Part shown: positions 21,692 through 31,052 of the stretch, in pieces
How the letters are laid out: each line of letters opens with the position of its first letter
Numbering within the stretch: position 1 is the first letter of the stretch
Assembly: GCF_002284565.1 (NCBI RefSeq)
Contig: NZ_NPKI01000009.1
Location: 33,165 to 97,164, forward strand
Reading direction: 5' to 3'
DNA from: Mesorhizobium mediterraneum
GTDB taxonomy: Bacteria > Pseudomonadota > Alphaproteobacteria > Rhizobiales > Rhizobiaceae
Length of the DNA: 64,000 nucleotides
Position numbers and translations under genes: made by a program
The notes under the pieces: model-generated
The model's database searches: none
What the model was told of the DNA's origin: nothing
Seen by the model: only the letters and a program-made list of their open reading frames with translations

Positions 21692-21852
21692 GGATTCTCC
21701 TTACCAATGCGCTGAAGTTAAAAGATGATTTCGCGCAGCGCCACCGGCAATACCGCCAAACCTGTCAGGAGCACGTCCGAGGAGGGGAACACCTGGCCCG
21801 AAACAGGCGTTAGCGTCACGATTCCCTGACAACTGGAGGTCGAAATGATGCC

Positions 21853-23022
21853 ATGACGCGCGATAACGAGCTCGGCGGCAGGGCGGCAATGGCCGCCGTT
21901 GCTGCCATGATCGCAGTTCTTTTCGCCGGCAGCACGGTGCTGACGCCGCTTTACGTCATCTACAAACAGGCGTTCGGCTTCTCGCAGATCACCCTTACCC
22001 TGGTCTATGCCGTTTATGTCTTGGGTAACCTGGCGGCGCTTTTGATGTTCGGGCGCGTGTCGGATGTCATCGGCCGCCGGCCGGCCGCCCTGGCGGCAAT
22101 GGCGGTGGCGGTCGTCAGCGCGCTGTTTTTCCTGTTCGCCGAAAACGTCGCGTGGCTCGACATCGCCCGGATTCTGAGCGGCTTGGGAATAGGCGTCGGT
22201 GCGGGAACCGGCACCGCCTGGCTCGCCGAGCTGGTCGCTACCGACGACAAATCACGTGCCGCCATCATTGCCACCAGCACCAATTTCTTTGGTCTCGGTC
22301 TTGGTGCGCTGGCGGCGGGACTGCTTGCCGAATATGCGCCGTGGCCACTAAGGCTGACATTCGTCGTCTATCTGGCGGTTCTTGCCCTTGTCGCGGCGCT
22401 GGTCTGGCGCACGCGAGAAACCATTTCACAACCGGGAAAACTGGCCGATATCTCCATGCAGCCACGGTTCTCGGTGCCTGGTGAAATCCGCGCCGGTTTC
22501 GTGGCGCCAGCGGTAACCGGCTTCGGCGCCATGGCGCTGGTCGGTTTCTACGCGGCGCTCGCGCCGAGCATACTGGCGCAGCAGCTCCATGTGACCAACC
22601 ATGCCCTGGCCGGCGCCTTGTTCTTCGAAATGGCGATCGTGGCCGCCGTCACCATATTGGTGACGACACGCCTTTCGAGCCGCAGCACCATGCTCGCGGC
22701 TTTGGCCCTGATGATCCCGACCGTCGTCCTGGTCGTGGCGATGGCCATCATGATCGCCGCGACTGCATTCTGCGGCGTCGCGGCAGCGCTCGGCTATCGT
22801 GGCGGCCTGCAAGTGGTCAACCAGATCGCGCCGGCCAGCCGCCGCGCCGAAGTGGTCTCAGCCTTCTTTATCTGCTGCTTTTGCGGCAATGCGCTGCCGG
22901 TCATCGGTATTGGCATCCTGTCGACGGTGATAAGCGCGACAATGGCAAGCCTGGCCTTTGCCGGCATGATCACGATCTTTTCCCTGGTGGCGCTCGCATT
23001 CGGAGCCAGATATGCGCGGTGA
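21853..23022 (+). CDS. MFS transporter
   Basis: 389-residue major facilitator with 12 predicted helices. The loop 2-3 signature is FGRVSDVIGRRPAAL (about 58-72). The glycine-rich SGLGIGVGAGTGTAWLAEL follows. The substrate is unknown. GGAGG lies about 13 bases before the ATG, a longer spacing than usual. The gene ends 9 bases from the convergent MATE pseudogene. Confidence 0.88.
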   Translation: MTRDNELGGRAAMAAVAAMIAVLFAGSTVLTPLYVIYKQAFGFSQITLTLVYAVYVLGNLAALLMFGRVSDVIGRRPAALAAMAVAVVSALFFLFAENVAWLDIARILSGLGIGVGAGTGTAWLAELVATDDKSRAAIIATSTNFFGLGLGALAAGLLAEYAPWPLRLTFVVYLAVLALVAALVWRTRETISQPGKLADISMQPRFSVPGEIRAGFVAPAVTGFGAMALVGFYAALAPSILAQQLHVTNHALAGALFFEMAIVAAVTILVTTRLSSRSTMLAALALMIPTVVLVVAMAIMIAATAFCGVAAALGYRGGLQVVNQIAPASRRAEVVSAFFICCFCGNALPVIGIGILSTVISATMASLAFAGMITIFSLVALAFGARYAR

Positions 23023-23031
23023 GCCGATCGT

Positions 23032-24502
23032 TCAGCCGTTCGGCGTCTCGGGCGAAAGATGCGCGCGCTGGCGCGGCACGCCGAGGCCGGTGTCCGGCGG
23101 CTCGCCGGCGGCCGGCCTGTCCTCGATCATGTGCATAGTGCGCCAGCGGCCGAAGCGGTAATAGGCCGCTGCCAGCGCGAGCGAGGTGATCGAGCCGACC
23201 GGAAAGCTCCACCACAGCGCTTCCTCGCCGATCACGCTTCGGAAGAAATAGGCGAAGCTGGTGCGCACCAGAAGCACCGAGATCACCAGGATGATTAGCG
23301 GCGGCATCACCGCGCCGGTGGCGCGCACCGTGGCGAAGAGCACGATGGTGACGCCGAACAGGATGAAGGACCAGGACGCGACCTTGTTGATATGGGTGGC
23401 GATGTCGATTGCGGCACTGTCGCTGCTGAGGAAGAGGCCGAGCACCGGGCGGTCGAAGACGAAAAGCAAAGCGACCAGCGCGCCGGTCAGGACGAGGTTG
23501 AAGGCAACGCCTGACATGGCGATGCGGCCGATGCGGTCCCAGCGCCCGGCGCCGACATTCTGCGCGGCCATCGAGGAGACCGCGGCGCCGATCGCCAGCG
23601 CCGGCATCTGGATGTAGGTCCAGAGCTGCGCGGCGATGCCGTAGGCGGCGGCGACCTGCGAGCCGTAGGAATTGACGATGCCCATCACCGTCAGCGCCGC
23701 GGCCGAGATCACGATCATCTGCAGGCCCATCGGCACGCCCTTGAAAACGACGATGCGCAGCAGCGCCGGGTCCGGCCGCAGCAGAGCGAGGTTGGCGCCG
23801 GCCAGCCGCAACGGATGCTTGCGCGCGTAGAGCACGACCAGGATTGCGACGACGCTCACCGTCTGTCCGATCAGCGTCGAGGTGGCCGATCCGGCGATAC
23901 CGAGTTCGGGAAACGGGCCGATGCCGCGGATGAGCAGCGGGTTCAAGATGATGTCGAGCACCACAGCCAGCGCCATGAAGATGAAGGGCGTGCGCGAATC
24001 GCCGGCGCCGCGCAGCACCGTCATGACGAAGGAGAGCAGGTTCATCATCGGCACGGCGACGAAGATGATGCGCAGATAGGAGCGGGCTAGCGGCAGCGCA
24101 TCGGATGGCGTGCCCAGCGCATTGAGGATGGCGTCGACCCAGATCCAGCCGCAGACCGCAAGCACCACCGAGACGGCGAAGAAGAAGGTGGCACTGGTGC
24201 CGACGATGCGCCGGGCCTCGGGCAGGTCACGCGCCGACCGATTGCGCGATCAGGATGGTCGCCGCCATGCCGATGCCAAAAACGGTGCCGAGAATGAGAA
24301 ACAGCACGAGATTGGCGTTGGACGTGGCCGTCAGCGCCGATTCGCCGAGGAAGCGGCCGACCCAGACGGCGTTGACCGACCCATTGAGCGACTGCAGCAC
24401 GTTGGAACCGAGCACCGGCAGGGCGAACAGCAGAAGCGTGCGCGGGATGGGGCCACTGGTGAGGTCGCCGGTCCGCCGGCGCGCGGGTATCTTCTCGTCC
24501 AT
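23032..24502 (-). pseudogene. MATE family efflux transporter, broken by a frameshift
   Basis: The first 91 codons (24502-24227, MDEKIPARRRTGDLTSGP ... TILIAQSVGA) and the remaining part (in another phase, RDLPEARRIVGTSATFFFAV onward to 23032) together make one complete MATE transporter of about 455 residues with 12 helices. The break is at 24227-24234: reading GGC GCG TGA where GGC GCG CGT GAC would restore the frame, so a CG dinucleotide appears to be missing from a CGCGCG run. Both halves look intact otherwise, so the event is recent or is a sequencing error. Confidence 0.85.
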
Positions 24503-24681
24503 GGCGGGCAGCTCGGCAAAAGACCATATGAATCAGGCCCGCGATGATATCGCAGGGTTGTTCCACATGCATCTTTTCCCAGGCTGGGAGGTGCCCAGGA
24601 CTCCCGCCTGCCTGGAACAGTTATGTCGAGGCGAGGGTCGGCGTGCGTCTGATCCAGCTCTTTTATTGATTTTGCTGTCTC

Positions 24682-27372
24682 TCACACCCCGGTGACAAAC
24701 CCGTCCAGCACGCGTTTCTGGCCGGCCTTGTCGAAGTCGATGGTCAGCTTGTTGCCGTCGATGGCCGAAATGTTGCCGTTGCCGAATTTCTGGTGGAAGA
24801 CGCGGTCGCCGACACTGAAAGCGGAGGGCGTGTCAGCGACGGATTTGGCGACCAGCTCGCCGTCGATGGTCCGGCCTTTTACGCTGGTGCGGCCGGCACC
24901 ATAGCCCGAGTCGGTCTCGCCATAGCCGATGCGCTCGACCTGATGGCCGGAGCGCGAGCCCCAGTTGCGGTCGGTTGCCTCGGTGCGGTTCTGTTGCGCG
25001 CGCTGCCAGCCCGGCGTCGCATAGGTGTTGGAGAAGGCGCCGGATTTCTCGGCTCCGACATTGTCGAAACGCGAGGCGCCATAGGGGTTCTGCCTTCCTG
25101 CTCCTTGGCCGCCACGGCCGGATGCGAACGAGCCGCCGCCATAGGAATTGCCGTAACCGCCATAGGAGTTGCCGCTCTCTGCGACCTCGACATGGGCTTC
25201 CGGCAGTTCGTCGAGAAAGCGCGACGGGATCGTCGATTGCCACAGGCCGTGGATGCGGCGGTTGGAGACGAACCACAAATGCAGGTTTTTCTTGGCGCGG
25301 GTCAGGCCGACATAGGCCAGGCGGCGCTCTTCCTCGAGCCCGGAGCGGCCGCCCTCGTCGAGCGCGCGCTGGTGTGGAAAAAGGCCTTCCTCCCAGCCAG
25401 GGAGAAACACGGTCTCGAATTCGAGGCCCTTGGCCGAATGCAGCGTCATGATGTTGACGGCCTCGAGCTCGGCGTTCTGCTCGGCGTCCATCACGAGTGC
25501 GACATGTTCGAGGAAGGAGCGCAGCGACTCATACTCCTCCATGGAGCGGATCAGTTCTTTCAGGTTTTCCAGCCGGCCGGGAGCTTCCACCGAGCGGTCG
25601 TTCTTCCACATATCGGTATAGCCGCTCTCCTCCAGTATGGTCTCGGCCAGCTCGGTGTGCGGCGTGGTTTCCAGCGCCTTCTGCCAGCGCTCGAAATTGG
25701 CTGATACCTCGCGCAGCGCGGCGCGCGGCTTCGGCTTCAGCTCGTCGCTTTCGGCGAGCTTGGCGGCGGCCTCCAGCATCGGGATGCGCAGCGCCCTGGC
25801 GGTATCGTGGATCTGGCGGATGGTGGCTTCGCCCAACCCGCGCTTCGGCACGTTGACGATGCGCTCGAAGGCAAGGTCGTCTGCGCCTTGCGCGACGACG
25901 CGGAAGAAGGCCAGCGCATCGCGGATTTCGAGGCGTTCGTAGAAGCGCGGGCCGCCGATGACGCGGTAGTTGAGGCCGAGCGTGACGAAACGGTCCTCGA
26001 ATTCGCGCATCTGGAAGGACGCTCGGACAAGAATGGCCATGTCGTTGAGATTGTGCTTCTGCCGCTGATAGGCTTCGATGGTTTCGCCGACGGCGCGGGC
26101 TTCCTCCTCGGAATCCCAGGCGGCATGGACATGCACCTTCTCATCGTCTTCCGCGATTTTTTCGGTGAACAGCGTCTTGCCGAAGCGGCCTTCATTGTGG
26201 GCGATGAGGTGGGAGGCGGTGCCGAGGATGTGCGCGGTGGAGCGATAGTTGCGCTCCAGCCGGATGATCGTGGCGCCGGGGAAGTCCTTGTCGAAGCGCA
26301 GGATGTTGTCGACCTCGGCCCCGCGCCAGCCGTAGATGGATTGATCGTCGTCGCCGACGCAGCAAATATTAACCGTGGCCGGGCGCGGGCTTCCCTCCCC
26401 CTTGAGGGGAGGGTGGCCGGGCAAAGCCCGGCCGGGTGGGGTCCGTGCGGCAGTGCTCGACGCTCTGGCGGTGCCTTCTGCGGCAACCCCCTCCGCCCGC
26501 TTCGCGGGCACCTCCCCCTCAAGGGGGGAGGATTGTGGCCGCTGCGCCAAAAGGCGCAGCCACATGTACTGCGCGGTGTTGGTGTCCTGATACTCGTCGA
26601 CGAGGATGTAGCGGAAGCGCTTATGGTATTCCTTCAGCACGTCCGGGTTGGCGCGGAAGATGCGGATCGGATGGCACAGGAGGTCGCCGAAGTCGCAGGC
26701 GTTCAGCGTCTTCAGCCGCTCCTGGTAGGCCTTGTAGAGCTCTCGGCCCTTGCCGTTGGCGAAGGCGCGGGCGTCGCCCTCGGGGATATCGGCGGGGCCC
26801 AGGCCCTTGTTTTTCCAGCCGTCGATCATCTGGGCGAACTGCTTGGCTGGCCAACGCTTGTCGTCCAGCCCTTCGGCCTGGATGAGCTGCTTGATCAGGC
26901 GCACGACATCATCGGTATCGAGGATGGTGAAGTCGGACTTGAGCCCGGCAAGTTCGGCGTGCCGGCGTAAGAGCTTCACGCCAATCGAGTGGAAGGTGCC
27001 CAGCCACGGCATGCCTTCCACATTGCCTTCGCCGATCAAGAGGCCGATGCGCTGCTTCATTTCGCGCGCGGCCTTGTTGGTGAAGGTGACGGCGAGGATC
27101 TGCGACGGGAAGGCCTTGCCGGTGGCAAGGATGTGGGCGATGCGGGTGGTCAAGACGCGCGTCTTGCCGGTGCCGGCGCCGGCCAGCACCAGAACCGGGC
27201 CTTCGGTGGTTTCCACCGCGAGCCGCTGCTCGGGGTTGAGCCCGTTCAGATAATCGGGCGCATTGTTGTGGCCGCTGCGGGCAGCCATGGCGCGCGCAGC
27301 AATGCCCGACGGGGCCACGGGCCGCGCGTTCGGTTCGTCAAAAAAAGGCATATCTTCCGAAAAGCCGGACAT
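24682..27372 (-). CDS. uvrD: UvrD/PcrA-type DNA helicase II with a repeat-derived insertion
   Basis: SF1A 3'-5' helicase for nucleotide excision and mismatch repair; about 896 residues from the ATG at 27372 (MSGFSEDMPFF; MPFF at 27351 is possible). Walker A GAGTGKTR, motif II VDEYQDTN, motif III GDDDQSIYGWRGAE and the C-terminal motifs TLHSAKGLEFE and VGLTRAKKNL are intact. Between motifs II and III (after YMWLRLLAQ, before VNICCVGDDD) there is a foreign stretch of about 56 residues (bases 26374-26541), encoded mostly by palindromic repeats. Other helicases have only a short loop there. The C-terminal tail is Gly/Ser/Tyr-rich, then a Tudor-like end (VGDRVFHQKFGNGNI). Confidence 0.93.
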   Translation of the reverse strand: MSGFSEDMPFFDEPNARPVAPSGIAARAMAARSGHNNAPDYLNGLNPEQRLAVETTEGPVLVLAGAGTGKTRVLTTRIAHILATGKAFPSQILAVTFTNKAAREMKQRIGLLIGEGNVEGMPWLGTFHSIGVKLLRRHAELAGLKSDFTILDTDDVVRLIKQLIQAEGLDDKRWPAKQFAQMIDGWKNKGLGPADIPEGDARAFANGKGRELYKAYQERLKTLNACDFGDLLCHPIRIFRANPDVLKEYHKRFRYILVDEYQDTNTAQYMWLRLLAQRPQSSPLEGEVPAKRAEGVAAEGTARASSTAARTPPGRALPGHPPLKGEGSPRPATVNICCVGDDDQSIYGWRGAEVDNILRFDKDFPGATIIRLERNYRSTAHILGTASHLIAHNEGRFGKTLFTEKIAEDDEKVHVHAAWDSEEEARAVGETIEAYQRQKHNLNDMAILVRASFQMREFEDRFVTLGLNYRVIGGPRFYERLEIRDALAFFRVVAQGADDLAFERIVNVPKRGLGEATIRQIHDTARALRIPMLEAAAKLAESDELKPKPRAALREVSANFERWQKALETTPHTELAETILEESGYTDMWKNDRSVEAPGRLENLKELIRSMEEYESLRSFLEHVALVMDAEQNAELEAVNIMTLHSAKGLEFETVFLPGWEEGLFPHQRALDEGGRSGLEEERRLAYVGLTRAKKNLHLWFVSNRRIHGLWQSTIPSRFLDELPEAHVEVAESGNSYGGYGNSYGGGSFASGRGGQGAGRQNPYGASRFDNVGAEKSGAFSNTYATPGWQRAQQNRTEATDRNWGSRSGHQVERIGYGETDSGYGAGRTSVKGRTIDGELVAKSVADTPSAFSVGDRVFHQKFGNGNISAIDGNKLTIDFDKAGQKRVLDGFVTGV
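26391..26531. repeat. Composite palindromic element inside uvrD
   Basis: Four hairpins in a row: CCTCCCC-CTTGA-GGGGAGG type (26393-26413), GGCCGGGC-AAA-GCCCGGCC (26415-26433), GCCCGC-TTC-GCGGGC (26495-26509), and a CCTCCCCCT-rich palindrome (26511-26531). The outer two are similar and opposed, so the element looks like two half-units around a spacer of about 45 bases. It is read in frame by the helicase gene without stops. It matches a family I recall as intergenic in Mesorhizobium. Confidence 0.85.
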
Positions 27373-27459
27373 CTCCCCCGAATGTAGTGATTCGGCAGCG
27401 AAAGGCCAGAAGTGTCTCCGTTTTGTTCTCTGTCCAGTCCGTAGAACCACAATCTGGAT

Positions 27460-27520
27460 GGGTCCGCGACCCAAAACGTCGAGCTTGCTGTGGGTCCACG
27501 CCTAAAACGCGGAGCTTGCT
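27460..27520. repeat. Imperfect tandem repeat, two units of about 30 bases
   Basis: Units at 27460-27489 and 27492-27520 share GGGTCC, CG, AAAACG and GAGCTTGCT in register, with a few substitutions. They lie in the 253-base divergent gap between uvrD and the PQQ dehydrogenase gene. No coding function is seen. Confidence 0.65.
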
Positions 27521-27625
27521 TGACAGCCACGGCGGGCCGGAGAAAGTTGTGCTCGGGGCAGGAACGCAATGCCGGGTTGCCCATAGACGCGTTGCGAAGC
27601 GCGCACCAGTCGAAGGAGCATCGTC

Positions 27626-29938
27626 TTGGCTGTCGTCATTACCTCCCTCATCCTTTTCCTCATCGGCCTGGCGCTTGGCGGCGGCGGCATCTGGTTAGCT
27701 TCGCTGGGCGGCAGTTGGTACTACATCATTGCCGGCATCGCCTTCCTCGTCGCTGGCTGGCTGCTCTACAGGCGCAAATCCATGGCGCTGTGGCTTTACG
27801 CGGCGATCGTCATCGGCACGCTCTGCTGGGCGGTCTGGGAAATCGGCTTCGACTGGTGGGAACTCGGTCCGCGCGGCGGCATCATCGTGCTTATCGCGTT
27901 GTGGCTATCGACGCCGTGGGCGCGGCGCGGGCTCACCGGTCCCGATGGACGCGCGCCGCTGATCCTCGCGGTGCTGGCGTCGCTTGCCGTCGCCGGCTAT
28001 TCGATGACAACCGATCCAAAGGATATTGCCGGCGAACTCAATACGGATGAGGTGACGCCGACGGCCGACCTCGGCGGCAACGTGCCAGCCGGCGAATGGC
28101 ACTATTACGGTCGCACGCAGTATGGCCAGCGCTATTCGCCGCTCGATCAGATCACCGCCGAGAACGTTGCCAATTTGCAGCCGGCCTGGACCTATCGCAC
28201 CGGCGATGTAAAAGGGCCCGACGACGTCACTGAGACAACCTATCAGGTGACGCCGCTGAAGGTCGCCGACACGCTCTACATTTGCACACCGCACAATTTC
28301 GCCATTGCCATAGATGCCGCGAGCGGCAAGGAGAAATGGCGCTTCGATCCCCAGGTCAAGCTGGACAAGGACCGCCAGCACCAGACGTGCCGCGGCGTGT
28401 CCTATTATGCCGATGCCAAAATCGCCGCCGGCCAGCCCTGTGCAGCACGCGTCTATCTGCCGACATCCGACGCCCGGCTGATCGCGCTCGACGCCGCGAA
28501 TGGCCAGGTCTGTCCCACATTTGCCGAAGGCGGCACGTTGAACCTGCTCGCCAACATGCCATATCCGAAGCCGGGCTATTATTATTCGACGTCGGCGCCG
28601 CTGATCGTCGCCAACAAGATCATCGTCGGCGGCGCGGTCAACGACAATTATTCAACGCAGGAGCCGTCCGGCGTCATCCGTGCCTTCGACGCCGACACCG
28701 GCGCCCTGATTTGGAACTGGGATTCGGGCAATCCGGACCAGACGACGCCACTGGCACAGGATCAGACCTATACCAACAACTCGCCCAACATGTGGTCGAC
28801 CGCGAGCGCCGACGAGAAGCTCGGTTTGCTCTATGTGCCGCTCGGCAACAAGACGCCGGATCAGCTCGGCGCCGGGCGGAGCGCCAATGACGAGAAATTC
28901 TCCTCTTCGATCACTGCGCTCGATCTCAATACCGGCCAATTGCGGTGGGTGCGGCAGACCGTGCACCACGATCTATGGGACATGGACGTGCCGGCGCAGC
29001 CGACGCTGGTCGACATCACCACGGCTGCCGGCGTCGTGCCGGCGCTGGTCGGGCCGACCAAACAGGGCGACCTCTATGTGCTCGACCGGCGCAGCGGCGA
29101 GCCGATCGTCCCGATCAACGAAGTGCCGGCGCCGGGCGGCGCGATCGAGGGCGACCACACCTCGCCGACGCAGCCGGTTTCGGACCTGAGCTTCAATCCG
29201 AAGCCGCTGACCGGGGCCGACATGTGGGGCATCACCATGTTCGACCAGCTGGCTTGCCGGATCGAGTTCCTGAAACTGCGCTACGAGGGCCGCTACACGC
29301 CGCCGTCGCTGCAAGGCTCGCTGATCTATCCCGGCAATTTCGGCACGTTCAACTGGGGCGGCGTGGCGGTCGATCCGGTCCGGCAGGTGATGTTCGGCAT
29401 GCCGACATACCTGGCGTTCATCTCCAAGCTGGTGCCGCGCGCGGACGTGCCGCCGCCGGGCGATACCAAAGGCAGCGAACAGGGCCTCAACCGCAATGAA
29501 GGTGCGCCTTATGCAGTGATATTGAAGCCGTTTCTGTCGCCGCTCGGCATCCCCTGCCAGGCACCGCCCTGGGGCTATGTCGCGGGCGCCGATCTCAGGA
29601 CCGGCAAGATCGTCTACAAGCATCGCAACGGCACCGTCTACGACATGACGCCGCTGCCGCTGCCGTTCAAGGTCGGCGTGCCGGGCATCGGTGGGCCGAT
29701 GATCACCGCCGGCGGCGTCGCCTTCCTCGGTGCTGCGGTCGACGACTTCTTGCGCGCCTATGATCTGACGACCGGCAGGCAGCTCTGGCAGACCCGGCTG
29801 CCGGCCGGCGGGCAGTCGACGCCGATGACCTACACGGTCGCCGATGGACGCCAGTTCGTGGTCATCGTCGCCGGCGGCCATGGCTCGGTCGGCACCAAGC
29901 CGGGGGATTATGTGATGGCCTACACGCTGCCGAAGTAG
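27626..29938 (+). CDS. Membrane-bound PQQ-dependent dehydrogenase (glucose/quinate/shikimate type)
   Basis: 770 residues. The N-terminus holds about five membrane helices (to about residue 130) that anchor it to the inner membrane. The rest is a periplasmic PQQ beta-propeller beginning near GEWHYYGRTQYGQRYSPL, with PQQ-type segments MWGITMFDQLACRIEF and GNFGTFNWGGVAVDP. It oxidises an aldose or quinate/shikimate and passes electrons to ubiquinone; glucose dehydrogenase (Gcd) is most likely but the substrate is not proven. The TTG at 27626 is preceded by AAGGAG about 9 bases upstream. No pqq synthesis genes are in the window. Confidence 0.9.
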   Translation: MAVVITSLILFLIGLALGGGGIWLASLGGSWYYIIAGIAFLVAGWLLYRRKSMALWLYAAIVIGTLCWAVWEIGFDWWELGPRGGIIVLIALWLSTPWARRGLTGPDGRAPLILAVLASLAVAGYSMTTDPKDIAGELNTDEVTPTADLGGNVPAGEWHYYGRTQYGQRYSPLDQITAENVANLQPAWTYRTGDVKGPDDVTETTYQVTPLKVADTLYICTPHNFAIAIDAASGKEKWRFDPQVKLDKDRQHQTCRGVSYYADAKIAAGQPCAARVYLPTSDARLIALDAANGQVCPTFAEGGTLNLLANMPYPKPGYYYSTSAPLIVANKIIVGGAVNDNYSTQEPSGVIRAFDADTGALIWNWDSGNPDQTTPLAQDQTYTNNSPNMWSTASADEKLGLLYVPLGNKTPDQLGAGRSANDEKFSSSITALDLNTGQLRWVRQTVHHDLWDMDVPAQPTLVDITTAAGVVPALVGPTKQGDLYVLDRRSGEPIVPINEVPAPGGAIEGDHTSPTQPVSDLSFNPKPLTGADMWGITMFDQLACRIEFLKLRYEGRYTPPSLQGSLIYPGNFGTFNWGGVAVDPVRQVMFGMPTYLAFISKLVPRADVPPPGDTKGSEQGLNRNEGAPYAVILKPFLSPLGIPCQAPPWGYVAGADLRTGKIVYKHRNGTVYDMTPLPLPFKVGVPGIGGPMITAGGVAFLGAAVDDFLRAYDLTTGRQLWQTRLPAGGQSTPMTYTVADGRQFVVIVAGGHGSVGTKPGDYVMAYTLPK

Positions 29939-29947
29939 AGAGTTCTT

Positions 29948-30112
29948 TCAGAGGCCAGGATTGCTTTTCACGCTGCTTGCAGGCCGGCGCCGGTTGCTGC
30001 GGACCTTGACCATCGATCGCCTGGTGGCAGCGAAGGCTGCGGACCGCAGCGTCAGTAGGGCAGCGCCGGCAAGCACGAATGCGCTTACGAGGATCGGGGT
30101 GGGGAAGGTCAT
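29948..30112 (-). CDS. Possible small membrane protein
   Basis: 54 codons from an ATG with AGAAGGAA about 9 bases upstream. One hydrophobic helix (TPILVSAFVLAGAALLTL) is followed by an Arg/Lys-rich tail. I do not recognise it. If it is not real, the gap 29939-30247 between the PQQ dehydrogenase and the methyltransferase is 309 bases in which I see no other feature. Confidence 0.4.
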   Translation of the reverse strand: MTFPTPILVSAFVLAGAALLTLRSAAFAATRRSMVKVRSNRRRPASSVKSNPGL

Positions 30113-30247
30113 GCGCGTTTGTTCCTTCTTGTCAGAGCCAGCCAGCGTGGGCGACGTCACCACCAGCAGCTTTCCTTTATATTGTGGCAGGAACGTCAAG
30201 ATTTGCCATCAATTACAAAAACGTGATGACGGCGTGGCGCGATCGCG

Positions 30248-31042
30248 TTACGGCTTTCGCGCCGAGACCAGCAGATAGGCCTTGGCGACAGCGCCGAAAT
30301 AACCGGCGATGAGCCGGCAGACGATGGCGGTGCCGAGGCTGGACTTCAGGCTCATGGTGCCTTTCGCCCGTTCCGATGCCGGCCACGCGACGAGGCTGCG
30401 GCGGAAGCCGCCAAGGCAATTGTCGGTGGCGTCTTCTACCTTGACGTCCTGAAAGCCGGCCACGCCGAACAGCACTCGGTAGGAAGCAATGTCGGAGACC
30501 AGATTGGCCTTCGGCACGCCAAGGCGATCAGAGATTGTAGAGGTGAAACCCCGAAACAGGATGTCGGACAGCACCAGCACGCCGCCGGGCTTGAGCACCC
30601 GGAAGGCTTCCGCGACGAAAGCCGCACGCGTATCGAAATGGAAGGCCGCCTCGACGCAGATGATCGCGTCGAAACTCTCGTCGGCGAAGGCGAGCTTGAC
30701 GGCATCCATCTGCAGCACCATTGCACCGGGAGCGTTCTGGCGCGCCGTCGCAACCTGGGCGGCGGAGATGTTGATGGCGGTGACGGCCTCCGGCGGATAG
30801 GACAGCAGCAACCGTTTCGTCGATGCGCCGAGCCCGCAGGCGACGTCGAGGATGCGGCCGTCCTTCTTCGGCAGCCGCGCCAGCAACGTGTCGACAAGCG
30901 CTTCGCTGGCTTCGCGCTGCGACGTGGCGCCCGTCGCCCAGTAACCGAAATTGTAGAATCCGCTGCCGCCGTAGTAGCGGCGCTGCTTGCTGCTCTTCAT
31001 GACCCGGTCGTAGATGCGGATCATTTTCTGCTGCGCGACCAT
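30248..31042 (-). CDS. Class I SAM-dependent methyltransferase
   Basis: 264 residues. SAM motif I is GRILDVACGLGASTKRLL, followed by VTAINISAAQV, VLQMDAVKLAFADESFD and RVLKPGGVLVLSD, a pattern close to UbiE, tocopherol and sterol-type small-molecule methyltransferases. The N-terminal YYGGSGFYNFGYW is typical of that group. It starts 10 bases after the stop of a cytochrome P450 gene on the same strand, so the two probably modify the same compound. The substrate is unknown. Confidence 0.87.
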   Translation of the reverse strand: MVAQQKMIRIYDRVMKSSKQRRYYGGSGFYNFGYWATGATSQREASEALVDTLLARLPKKDGRILDVACGLGASTKRLLLSYPPEAVTAINISAAQVATARQNAPGAMVLQMDAVKLAFADESFDAIICVEAAFHFDTRAAFVAEAFRVLKPGGVLVLSDILFRGFTSTISDRLGVPKANLVSDIASYRVLFGVAGFQDVKVEDATDNCLGGFRRSLVAWPASERAKGTMSLKSSLGTAIVCRLIAGYFGAVAKAYLLVSARKP

Positions 31043-31052
31043 TGGCAGTTTC

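Noticed and set aside
23032..24168. A complete shorter MATE protein starting inside the gene
   Set aside because: It lacks the first helices that are encoded in the other phase just upstream; the two are parts of one broken gene.
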